Source of the DNA: an uncultured Mycoplasmatota bacterium
Lineage (GTDB): Bacteria; Bacillota_I; Bacilli_A; RF39; UBA660
Assembly (NCBI GenBank): GCA_900548725.1
Contig: URLV01000013.1
Location: 1 to 28,659, forward strand
DNA length: 28,659 bases
Direction of reading: 5' to 3'
In this document: one piece after another, positions 22,224 through 28,659 of the stretch
Layout: the number at the start of each line of letters is the position of its first letter
How positions within the stretch are numbered: position 1 is the first letter of the stretch
Position numbers and translations under genes: made by a program
The notes under the pieces: generated by a model
Database searches by the model: none
What the model saw: the letters and a program-made list of their open reading frames with translations, nothing else
What the model was told of the DNA's origin: nothing

Positions 22224-23013
22224 TAGAATTTTCGCTATTTTTATATTTTAATGTTAATTTTTTTATTTGATCTTTTTTTTCTTCATCTGGTAAGAGTTTA
22301 TCTTTTAAAGACATATCTTTTGTTATTTTATTATATTCTTCATTAAATAAAACTTCATTATAAAAATCTTTTTCTTTTAACTTATTAATAATATTCTTTT
22401 TTAATTCTTTTAATTCATTAATAGTTACTTTATTATTATTTTTAAATGCTTTTAAACTATAATCAGTTAATACTATTCCTTCAGAAACTATTGTAGCAGT
22501 TGTACTAACATCTTTTATAATATCCTTATTACCTATAATTTTATCTATAAAAGATTTAATTGTTACATTATCAATACTTTTAATAATTTCAGGAGATAAT
22601 CCCACTATAAATAATGAACAAATTGAAAGTCCCATTATCCAAGTTTTTATTCTTCCAATTTCACTAGATTTGTTATTACTTCCTTTTAAACCACCTATTA
22701 CATTTACAGACATTATTGCACATTCCATTACAAGTGGTATGTACATAACTGGATACATATTTGCTAAAATTATTAATACGCTTATGCCTAATAATTTATC
22801 AGCAGTCATATCAAGTATGCTACCTCCTATGGTACTAACTTTAAATTTTCTCGCTAGTAAACCATCTAAACAATCAGTAAATAATAAAGCTGCTAACACA
22901 ATTAAAAATACTGGCGCTGTTAATGTATTAAATAATATAGGTAAAGCTAACATACCAGCTATTCTAGATAAAGTTAGACTATTAACAATTATTTTTTTAG
23001 TTTTCTTTTCCAT
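22213..23013 (-). CDS. CDP-alcohol phosphatidyltransferase family protein
   Basis: A 266-aa membrane enzyme of phospholipid synthesis. The family signature is complete: TDCLDGLLARKFKVSTIGGS followed by ILDMTADK, giving the D-x2-D-G-x2-A-R-x8-G-x3-D-x3-D pattern with all catalytic Asp residues. Several hydrophobic segments fill the first 165 residues. A charged helical tail of about 70 residues, not usual for PgsA, follows. It could be a phosphatidylglycerophosphate synthase or another member; the tail and divergence prevent a firm name. ATG 23013 is chosen over ATG 23049 because a GGGGGG run is placed for it and nothing precedes the other. Downstream of fmt and the unknown membrane protein in one direction. 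Confidence 0.8.
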   Translation of the reverse strand: MEKKTKKIIVNSLTLSRIAGMLALPILFNTLTAPVFLIVLAALLFTDCLDGLLARKFKVSTIGGSILDMTADKLLGISVLIILANMYPVMYIPLVMECAIMSVNVIGGLKGSNNKSSEIGRIKTWIMGLSICSLFIVGLSPEIIKSIDNVTIKSFIDKIIGNKDIIKDVSTTATIVSEGIVLTDYSLKAFKNNNKVTINELKELKKNIINKLKEKDFYNEVLFNEEYNKITKDMSLKDKLLPDEEKKDQIKKLTLKYKNSENSIDK

Positions 23014-23048
23014 ATTTCCCCCCAAATAATTAAGCATATTATATATCA

Positions 23049-23699
23049 TTAATTATAAAAATTCAACATATATTCTTCATTATCTAAATTAATATCTATT
23101 TTATTAATCTTATCTTTATCAGTACTAAAAATAATATTTAAATTATTTCCATTGTCTATAAAACTATATTTATAATTCTTAACTTCATCTTTATTTTCTA
23201 TTATTGCATTTTTGTCTTTTATTATATTTAATAAGTATTCTGTATTAATATAGTTACAATTTATTACATTATCTAATTCGGTTTCTATACCATTTATTAA
23301 TTCATATATTTTATTATCTTTTATTATTACTTTTTTTATATTATTATCATTTTCTAAATAGCCTTCAATTGTATTATTTTCCAGTAAACCATTTATTTTA
23401 TAAACAATATTATTAATTGTAATTATATAATTTATACTATGTTTGTTTTCTAGTAATTTATTTTGTTTATTTATAAAATTAGTATTGTCTATTTTTTCTT
23501 CAGATTTTGTATTATCATTATTGACATTATCTTTATTTATATATGATATATAATTTGTTATAGCAGTTAGTAGTAGTAAAATGAAAAAGAATATAAAGTA
23601 GCTTAATAGTTTGATTCCAGCTTTTTTTCTAGGATCTTTCCATGCTTCTTTTAATTTATTAAAAAATACTTTTATTTTATTATCTTTATTTTGTTTCAT
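23049..23699 (-). CDS. Single-pass membrane protein of unknown function
   Basis: A 216-aa protein: basic cytosolic N-terminus (about 1-30, ending in DPRKKAGIK), one membrane segment (about 31-49), and an outside region rich in Asn, Lys, Asp and Ile with alternating short strands (INYIITINNIVYKINGLLEN). This looks like a small beta-rich lipoprotein-like domain. The family is not recognised. GGAGT precedes ATG 23699. Its start overlaps the end of fmt by 14 nt, so the two are translated from one mRNA. Confidence 0.65.
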   Translation of the reverse strand: MKQNKDNKIKVFFNKLKEAWKDPRKKAGIKLLSYFIFFFILLLLTAITNYISYINKDNVNNDNTKSEEKIDNTNFINKQNKLLENKHSINYIITINNIVYKINGLLENNTIEGYLENDNNIKKVIIKDNKIYELINGIETELDNVINCNYINTEYLLNIIKDKNAIIENKDEVKNYKYSFIDNGNNLNIIFSTDKDKINKIDINLDNEEYMLNFYN

Positions 23700-24618
23700 T
23701 TATTTTTACTCCAATTAATTCATCTTTTTTAATTCCATTTAGGTAAGATGATACTAACATTTGTTTTTTACCTGATGGTATAAATTCAGTTATTACTACT
23801 TCTCCATCAGTACATCCTATTCCAAAACCATCTTTATAAATATGATTTATTTTTCCTACTTCACCTTTATTTGATTCATATCTTACTTTAACAACTTTAT
23901 ATTCTGTATTATTTAATATAAAATAACTTCTATCATATAATGCTCTTACTTTATTATATATATTTTTATATGTTGTATTAAAATCTAGTATTTCATCTTT
24001 TCTTTTTATTATATATGCAAAAGTTACTTTATCACTGTCTTGTTTTATATTTTCACAAGTATTATTAAGTATACTAGGTAAAGTTTCAATTAATAATTTT
24101 GCTCCTAAATAGCTTAATTTTTCACTTAATGTGTTTATATTATCATTTTCTAAGATAGTAACTGTTTCTTGTTTTATTATGTTTCCATCGTCCATTCCTT
24201 CTGCCATATACATTATGGTAATTCCAGTTTCACTATCTCCATTTATTATGGAAGCATGTATTGGGGCTCCTCCTCTATATTTTGGTAAGAGAGAAGCATG
24301 TACATTAATACATTTATGTTTTGGTAAATCTAATAAAATTTTAGGAATTATTTGTCCGTATGCACATGTTATTATTATATCTGGATTTACATCTATTATT
24401 TTTTGATAGTCTTCTTTAATTTTATGTGGTGTAAATACTTCTACGTTGTTTTCTAATGCTATCCTTTTTATTGGACTTGGTGTTAATATTTTCTTTCTTC
24501 CAACATAAGCATCAGGTTGTGTTACTACAAGTACTACATTTGTATTTTCTATTAATGTTTTAAGTACTGGAACTGCAAATTCTGGAGTTCCCATAAATAC
24601 TACTTTTAAATTTTTCAT
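23686..24618 (-). CDS. fmt: Methionyl-tRNA formyltransferase
   Basis: Formylates the initiator Met-tRNA using 10-formyl-tetrahydrofolate. It has 310 aa, as usual. Motifs: N-terminal KVVFMGTPEFAVPVLKTLIE, VTQPDA, the catalytic Asn/His/Asp site (INVHASLLPKYRGGAPI and ITIMYMAEGMDDGNII), and the C-terminal OB-fold region (FIPSGKKQM). AAGGTGATATC precedes ATG 24618, and a TATAAT is just upstream. Divergent from gerC. Confidence 0.96.
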   Translation of the reverse strand: MKNLKVVFMGTPEFAVPVLKTLIENTNVVLVVTQPDAYVGRKKILTPSPIKRIALENNVEVFTPHKIKEDYQKIIDVNPDIIITCAYGQIIPKILLDLPKHKCINVHASLLPKYRGGAPIHASIINGDSETGITIMYMAEGMDDGNIIKQETVTILENDNINTLSEKLSYLGAKLLIETLPSILNNTCENIKQDSDKVTFAYIIKRKDEILDFNTTYKNIYNKVRALYDRSYFILNNTEYKVVKVRYESNKGEVGKINHIYKDGFGIGCTDGEVVITEFIPSGKKQMLVSSYLNGIKKDELIGVKINETK

Positions 24619-24736
24619 GATATCACCTTCTAAAAGTATTATACAAAAAAAAGTACTAAATTGATAGTATTTAGTTATATCAGTAATTATATAATAATAT
24701 ATTTTATTTATAATTAATAAAAGTAAAAGTTTTTAA

Positions 24737-24765
24737 GTATTATAATTTATTATTTAATCATAATA
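24737..24765 (+). promoter_or_regulatory. Candidate forespore (sigma-G-like) promoter of gerC-gerB
   Basis: GTATT (24737-24741), 17 nt, CATAATA (24759-24765) resembles the sigma-G pattern (G-N-A-T-R, about 18 nt, CATNNTA). Germination receptor operons are known sigma-G genes. A TATAAT (24741-24746) in the same AT-rich stretch is an alternative vegetative -10, so the call is weak. Confidence 0.3.
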
Positions 24766-24780
24766 ATATTGGTGAAATAT

Positions 24781-25863
24781 ATGAAGATATATAAATTAAT
24801 TATACTGCTACTGATTCCTATTTTATTAGCTGGATGTAATACTAATTATCAAAATTTAAATGATATGGCTATAGTGTCTAGTATTCTTATAGATAAAGAT
24901 GAAAATGATAATTATATTACGTATATAGAATTATATAAAGAAGAAAAAAATGAAAACAAAAGTAAAAAAACATCATATTTTGTTAAAGGGCTTGGTAAAA
25001 CACTTAAGTCCAGTATGAATGATGCATCAAGTAGTATATCTAGAAATTTATATTATGTTCATATAAATGCAGTAATATTTTCTAAAAAAGTTAGTGAAAC
25101 TAATATGGAAGATTTATTTAATTATTTAGCAAGTAAAGTCCAAATAAATTCTAATTATTATATTTTAATTAGTGATAATATAAAAGAATTGCTAGATACT
25201 AAAGATGGTGATAATGGTATTTTAGGTGAAAAGATAGAAAAATTAATAACTAATAGTACTAATAGCGGTACTATGGCAAACTATGATTTTATGGAAAAAC
25301 TAAGAAACTTTACTAATCCTAATAAAGATATATATTTAAATAAAATTGAAGTTAGAAATAATTTAACTACTATTAAAGATGGATATTATTTTAATGGAAA
25401 GAAACTAGCTGGTGAATTAAGTAATGATGAATTAAAATTAATTAATTTATTTAAAGAGCCTAAAAATATATATTTTACATTTTGTTATAAAAATAATTAT
25501 TATAATTTAAAAATAGATAGCTCCGATGTTAAATATAGTATTAAAGATAAAATCTATATAACTCTTAATGTTAAAGCCAATATAAATACTGCTGGAGAAA
25601 ATCTTAAAATTTCTAAAATAGACGTTATTAATGAGCTTAATAAGCATACTGAGGCTAGTTTAAATGAAAAATTATGTAATTTTTTAAATAATATAAAAAA
25701 TGATAAAAGTGATATATTGGGCATAAACGATTATATTTATAGAATATATGGTAAGAAAAAATTAGATTTCTTCAAAGATGATTTTGATGTTAAAACTAGT
25801 GTTGTTATAAATAAGAAAGGTTTAGTTCATGATACTTTAGGAGGATACTATGAAGAAAAATAA
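24781..25863 (+). CDS. Ger(x)C-family spore germination lipoprotein
   Basis: A 360-aa lipoprotein with a short signal peptide ending in the lipobox LAGC (Cys19), which Lgt would modify. After it come features of the C subunit of germinant receptors: an early YQNLNDMAIVSSILIDKDEN segment, a SRNLYYVHINAVIFSKKVSE segment, and a C-terminal region ending in VVINKKGLVHDTLG. Length is close to normal (about 370-400). C subunits sit on the outer face of the spore inner membrane beside the B permease and A subunit. ATG 24781 is chosen over TTG 24769 because GGTGAAAT is spaced for it. It overlaps gerB by 14 nt. No A subunit is in the window. Confidence 0.85.
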   Translation: MKIYKLIILLLIPILLAGCNTNYQNLNDMAIVSSILIDKDENDNYITYIELYKEEKNENKSKKTSYFVKGLGKTLKSSMNDASSSISRNLYYVHINAVIFSKKVSETNMEDLFNYLASKVQINSNYYILISDNIKELLDTKDGDNGILGEKIEKLITNSTNSGTMANYDFMEKLRNFTNPNKDIYLNKIEVRNNLTTIKDGYYFNGKKLAGELSNDELKLINLFKEPKNIYFTFCYKNNYYNLKIDSSDVKYSIKDKIYITLNVKANINTAGENLKISKIDVINELNKHTEASLNEKLCNFLNNIKNDKSDILGINDYIYRIYGKKKLDFFKDDFDVKTSVVINKKGLVHDTLGGYYEEK

Positions 25864-26860
25864 TAAAGAGTATTTAACATTAACTAATTTTTTTTCTAAG
25901 GCATTATTTTTAGGCATTGGGATATCTAAAATATTAATAGAAGTTAGAGAAAGTACTATATTTAGTTTACTTATAGGTACTGTTATAGGTACTTTAATAC
26001 TGTTATTTCTTAATAAATTATCTTATTATAATTGTAAAGGTATTAGAAAATTAATAATGTTTATACTTATTTATACTTTGTTAGTAATTGGATTAGTTGA
26101 GTTTACTACCTTAATATCTAGTATTTATTTAATTGATATTAAAAAGTATATATTAATGATTCCGACTTTAATTGTTATAATATATATGAATTCAAAAGAT
26201 ATTAATATACATTATAAAATATCTGCAATGTTATATAGTGTTTCGCTAGTTATATTCTTAATAGCATTATTCTCTTTAACGCCCCAAATAGATTATTTAA
26301 ATTTGTTACCTTTATTTAATGTAAAGTTTAAAAAAATATTATTTGGCGGATTAGAATTTAGTTTATTTAGTGTAGTACCTAATATACTATATGGTGGATT
26401 AAATGTAAAAAAAGATAATAATATTATTAAAAGATATTTAGTTTCAAATTTATTAATACTTTTAGCATTTATTGTTACTCAAGGTATACTAGGTATTGAA
26501 TTAATTAAAATGTTTAAATATCCAGAATATATTGTGCTTAAGAAGATAAGTTTATTGGATTTTATTAATAATGTCGAAAATATTATATCTTTTTTTTGGC
26601 TATTTACTATATTTATGTATTTAACTATGTGTAGTAAACAGTTATATGACATGGCTTATGAGACATTTAATAATAAATACATTTATCCTATATTCTTATT
26701 TATAAGTATGTTCTTTATCGCAAATTATTTTTTAGATAATGTTAATTGGTTATTATTTGTATTTCATTATTTATGGTTAATATTACTTACTATTTTGATT
26801 ATTTATATATTAAACAATTTAATTAGTTTAAAAGAAAAAAATAATTATAGTGACAAATAA
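25850..26860 (+). CDS. GerAB/ArcD/ProY-family spore germination permease
   Basis: A 336-aa membrane protein with about ten hydrophobic segments, the size and layout of the GerAB (endospore germination) branch of the APC transporters. The start (YLTLTNFFSKALFLGIGISK), the re-entrant-looking ISLLDFINNVENIISFFWLF segment and the basic C-terminus fit. In germinant receptors this subunit senses the small-molecule germinant or passes water and ions. AGGAGG precedes ATG 25850 inside the end of gerC, so the two are coupled. It converges on the gene at 26861 with no gap between the stop codons. Confidence 0.85.
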   Translation: MKKNNKEYLTLTNFFSKALFLGIGISKILIEVRESTIFSLLIGTVIGTLILLFLNKLSYYNCKGIRKLIMFILIYTLLVIGLVEFTTLISSIYLIDIKKYILMIPTLIVIIYMNSKDINIHYKISAMLYSVSLVIFLIALFSLTPQIDYLNLLPLFNVKFKKILFGGLEFSLFSVVPNILYGGLNVKKDNNIIKRYLVSNLLILLAFIVTQGILGIELIKMFKYPEYIVLKKISLLDFINNVENIISFFWLFTIFMYLTMCSKQLYDMAYETFNNKYIYPIFLFISMFFIANYFLDNVNWLLFVFHYLWLILLTILIIYILNNLISLKEKNNYSDK

Positions 26861-26870
26861 TTATTTTTTT
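26840..26870 (+). terminator. Terminator of gerC-gerB
   Basis: AATAATTAT (26840-26848), 8-nt loop, ATAATTATT (26857-26865), running into T7. The gerB stop TAA (26858-26860) is inside the 3' arm, and the converging gene's stop overlaps it. Confidence 0.6.
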
Positions 26871-27172
26871 ACTATTGTTATTTTATCATTTTTTATTTTT
26901 ATAATTGTATTAGAATCTAATTCTTCTTTACTTATTGGGTCATATTGTATTTCTAAATATTTGTTATCATATAATTCTTTTAGTGTTATTTCATTTTTAC
27001 ATTTTTCTTCTAAGTAACATTTTTTAGATGCGTATTTTATTTTAGAATATAAAACATTGTATAATTTTTCTTCGTGATTTTTATTTATTTTATATATTGT
27101 AAATATTATTACTATAATTAACAATGACAATACTGTAATTGTAATTAATTTATTTGATTTCTTTTTCTCCAT
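26861..27172 (-). CDS. Small single-pass membrane protein, unknown
   Basis: A 103-aa protein with a basic start, one membrane segment (about 9-27) and an outside domain with two Cys (KKCYLEEKCKN) that could form a disulfide, ending in a beta-rich tail (NTIIKIKNDKITIVKK). The N-terminus and the small domain recall pilin-like or type II-anchored proteins, but I see no clear prepilin cleavage site. Its start overlaps the end of tgt by 23 nt, so it is co-transcribed. The family is not recognised. Confidence 0.6.
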   Translation of the reverse strand: MEKKKSNKLITITVLSLLIIVIIFTIYKINKNHEEKLYNVLYSKIKYASKKCYLEEKCKNEITLKELYDNKYLEIQYDPISKEELDSNTIIKIKNDKITIVKK

Positions 27173-28274
27173 AATAATTTTTTATAAACTCCTCTTTATA
27201 TTCTAATATATTATCATTTTTTATAGCTTCTCTTAAATCTTCTGTAAGTCTAATTAAGTATCTAATATTATGTATTGATAAGAGTCTAGCTCCAAAAGTC
27301 TCATTTGCATTTATTAAATGTTTTATATAAGCTTTAGTATAATTTTTACATGCATAACAATCACAATCTTTTTCTATAGGACTAAAGTCTCTTTTATATT
27401 TAGCATTTTTTAGATTAATTTTTCCATATTTAGTAAGTGCATGTCCATGTCTTGCAAGTCTTGTTGGACTAACACAATCAAATATATCTATTCCTCTTAT
27501 TACATTTTCTATTATATCTATTGGATCTCCAACACCCATTAAGTATCTTACTTTATTTTCTGGTAAATGTTTTGTTGACATAGCAACCATTTTATACATA
27601 GTTGGTTTATCTTCTCCTACACTTGTACCGCCAATACTATATCCATCAAAGTCCATTTTTACTAATTCTTCTGCACAGTGTTGTCTTAATTCAGGGTATT
27701 CTCCACCCTGTACTATTCCAAATAGACTTTGGCGTTCATTATTGAAAACGTCTTTACCACGTTTTGCCCATCGTATTGTTCTTTCTACACTTTGTTTACA
27801 ATAGTTATATGTTGCAGGCCAACCTATACATTCATCAAAACTCATGGCAATATCACTATCAAGTTTATTTTGTATTTCTATACTTTTTTCAGGAGTTAAG
27901 AATAAGTTATCACCATTTAAATGATTTTTAAATTTTACTCCTTCTTCAGTTATATCTTTAGGTTTTGCTAAACTAAAAACTTGGAATCCGCCACTGTCAG
28001 TTAGTATTGGACCATTCCAATTCATAAATTTGTGAAGTCCACCAGCTTCATTAACGACATCTTCTCCTGGTCTTAGCCATAAATGATATGTGTTTGATAA
28101 AATAATACCAGCATTCATATCTTTTAATTCTTCAGGGCTTAATGTTTTTACTGTTGCTTGTGTTCCAACTGGCATAAACATTGGTGTATCATATTCACCA
28201 TAATTAGTTTTTATTTTACCTAATCTAGCACCAGTATTTTTTTCTTTTTTTAATAATGTATATTCTATTTTCAT
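27150..28274 (-). CDS. tgt: tRNA-guanine transglycosylase
   Basis: Exchanges guanine-34 for preQ1 (queuosine pathway) in tRNAs with GUN anticodons, which include the tRNA-His(GUG) of this window. It has 374 aa, as usual. Motifs: MPVGTQATVKTLSPEEL, ILTDSGGFQVFSL with the nucleophile-side Asp, GIVQGGEYPELR, YSIGGTSVGE, DCVSPTRLARHG with the second catalytic Asp, and the zinc site CDCYACKNYTKAYIKHL followed by a His. AAGGAAG precedes ATG 28274. The short leader shows no preQ1 riboswitch. Confidence 0.96.
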   Translation of the reverse strand: MKIEYTLLKKEKNTGARLGKIKTNYGEYDTPMFMPVGTQATVKTLSPEELKDMNAGIILSNTYHLWLRPGEDVVNEAGGLHKFMNWNGPILTDSGGFQVFSLAKPKDITEEGVKFKNHLNGDNLFLTPEKSIEIQNKLDSDIAMSFDECIGWPATYNYCKQSVERTIRWAKRGKDVFNNERQSLFGIVQGGEYPELRQHCAEELVKMDFDGYSIGGTSVGEDKPTMYKMVAMSTKHLPENKVRYLMGVGDPIDIIENVIRGIDIFDCVSPTRLARHGHALTKYGKINLKNAKYKRDFSPIEKDCDCYACKNYTKAYIKHLINANETFGARLLSIHNIRYLIRLTEDLREAIKNDNILEYKEEFIKNYYGEKEIK

Positions 28275-28305
28275 GTTGCACTTCCTTAAAACTTTTTATA
28301 AATTA

Positions 28306-28335
28306 ATTATATACTATTTATAAGGCTATTTACAA
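28306..28335 (-). promoter_or_regulatory. Likely promoter of tgt
   Basis: TTGTAA (28335..28330), 18-nt spacer, TATAAT (28311..28306) on the minus strand, 31 nt before the tgt start. Confidence 0.55.
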
Positions 28336-28344
28336 CATCATTAT

Positions 28345-28407
28345 TTAATTTTTTGATATTTTTGTAATTTCTCTGTCATATTTTGCAGTATAAAATTTCT
28401 TTTCCAT
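28345..28407 (-). pseudogene. 20-codon remnant resembling the N-terminus of a PD-(D/E)XK (Rpn/transposase-like) nuclease
   Basis: A 20-codon frame, MEKKFYTAKYDREITKISKN, follows a strong AAAGGAG. The start KKFYTAKYDR resembles the opening of Rpn-type PD-(D/E)XK nucleases common in gut Firmicutes, where it is usually followed by a V-F-K-x-I/T segment; here it stops early. Alternatively it is a short real peptide or the leader of tgt. The tgt -35 box overlaps its far end. The likeness is from memory and weak. Confidence 0.3.
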
Positions 28408-28492
28408 ATATAGTTTTCTCCTTTCTAAAACGTAAAAGAAGCTTAACATATATGATATTTTTATGCAAATGATTGAATTTAAAAATCTGCAC

Positions 28493-28554
28493 AAAAAAAC
28501 GTGCAAATTTTCTAAATCTCCCTAGAGAAATCTTAAAATTTGTACGATTTTTTT
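28493..28554. terminator. Two-way terminator hairpin
   Basis: CGTGCAAATTTT (28500-28511) pairs with AAAATTTGTACG (28535-28546), 12 pairs with one G-T, around a loop with a small inner TCTC/GAGA stem. On the plus strand it is followed by T7 (28548-28554), on the minus strand by T7 (28499..28493). An alternative small hairpin TGCAC/GTGCA lies at 28488-28505. It would shield the tgt side from transcription coming from the right. The rest of 28408-28605 shows only AT-rich repeats. Confidence 0.6.
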
Positions 28555-28605
28555 AACCGATTTTAAAAATCTTATAAATTTAATTTTTTTAAAAAACTGC
28601 AATTT

Positions 28606-28659
28606 TGAAATGCACCCCTTAGGGTAGACATCAATAAAAAAACAGTTCAAAAAGAAATG
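28606..28659 (+). mobile_element. Probable left end of an IS3-family (IS150-type) insertion sequence
   Basis: TGAAATGCACCCC (28606-28618) followed by TTAGGGTAGACA (28619-28630) resembles the terminal repeat of IS150-group elements (TG, three bases, TGCACCC, then a GTTAGACA-like part). The window ends on an ATG (28657-28659) about 50 nt inside, after AAAGAA, which fits the start of the transposase orfA in such elements. Only this end is visible, so the call rests on memory of the repeat and the spacing. Confidence 0.4.

Noticed and set aside
24640..24690. Hairpin ACTAAAT/ATTTAGT with T8 on the minus strand before fmt
   Set aside because: No gene upstream on that strand needs a terminator and the stem is seven A/T-rich pairs; it could be an attenuator but support is too thin.
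28275..28344. preQ1 riboswitch before tgt
   Set aside because: The leader is only about 25 nt from the likely promoter and shows no pseudoknot-type C-rich and A-rich parts.

Overview
The window looks like chromosome from a very AT-rich Bacillota (Firmicutes) bacterium of an endospore-forming lineage. G+C is roughly a quarter by eye and the standard code is used: no in-frame TGA is needed, and Trp is TGG throughout. Clues to the lineage are an infC-rpmI-rplT operon behind a Firmicutes-style leader, a class B sortase, a Ger(x)C/GerAB-type germination pair, a collagen-like protein of the BclA exosporium type, and a LigD-like phosphoesterase-polymerase. I cannot fix genus or family from sequence alone; uncultured gut Bacilli/Erysipelotrichia- or Clostridia-like lineages would fit.

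Layout. 1-3120: a cut-off membrane-anchored gene (minus) diverges from a two-gene operon (plus) for a large XRE-type regulator and a class B sortase. 3120-3811: no intact gene, but a decayed minus-strand gene with several stops and frameshifts. 3812-7935: four minus-strand genes for proteins without signal peptides, namely two small beta-sandwich proteins, a 617-aa beta-helix protein and a 384-aa collagen-like protein with a C1q/TNF-like C-terminus. They look like a spore-surface (exosporium or coat) set. 7990-10135: a YvlD-like membrane protein, lgt and trxB in one operon. 10285-12624: a GH31 glycosidase-like protein with altered active-site motifs. 12687-14784: thyA-folA-nudix, a dTMP/folate operon with 1- and 4-nt overlaps. 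14883-18007: a HIT protein, a HipA-like kinase-fold protein, a small membrane protein, the PE-POL repair protein and tRNA-His. 18059-20711: trpS, a membrane protein behind a structured leader, and a second kinase-fold protein. 20762-22223: infC-rpmI-rplT with a consensus promoter, an L20-type leader, a probable ATA start for IF-3 and an L20 with a C-terminal extra domain. 22213-24618: fmt, an unknown membrane protein and a CDP-alcohol phosphatidyltransferase. 24781-26860: gerC-gerB. 26861-28274: tgt and a small membrane protein. 28275-28659: no intact gene, but a 20-codon remnant, a strong two-way terminator and what looks like the left end of an IS3/IS150-type element running off the window.

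The most interesting part is 3812-7935. Its four gene products have extracellular-type folds but no export signals. The three transcription units each carry the same CATANNNTATA box just before the ribosome binding site. That box fits the -10 element of mother-cell sporulation sigma factors, so the set is a candidate spore-surface module. All functional assignments are from sequence motifs read by eye, with no database search.
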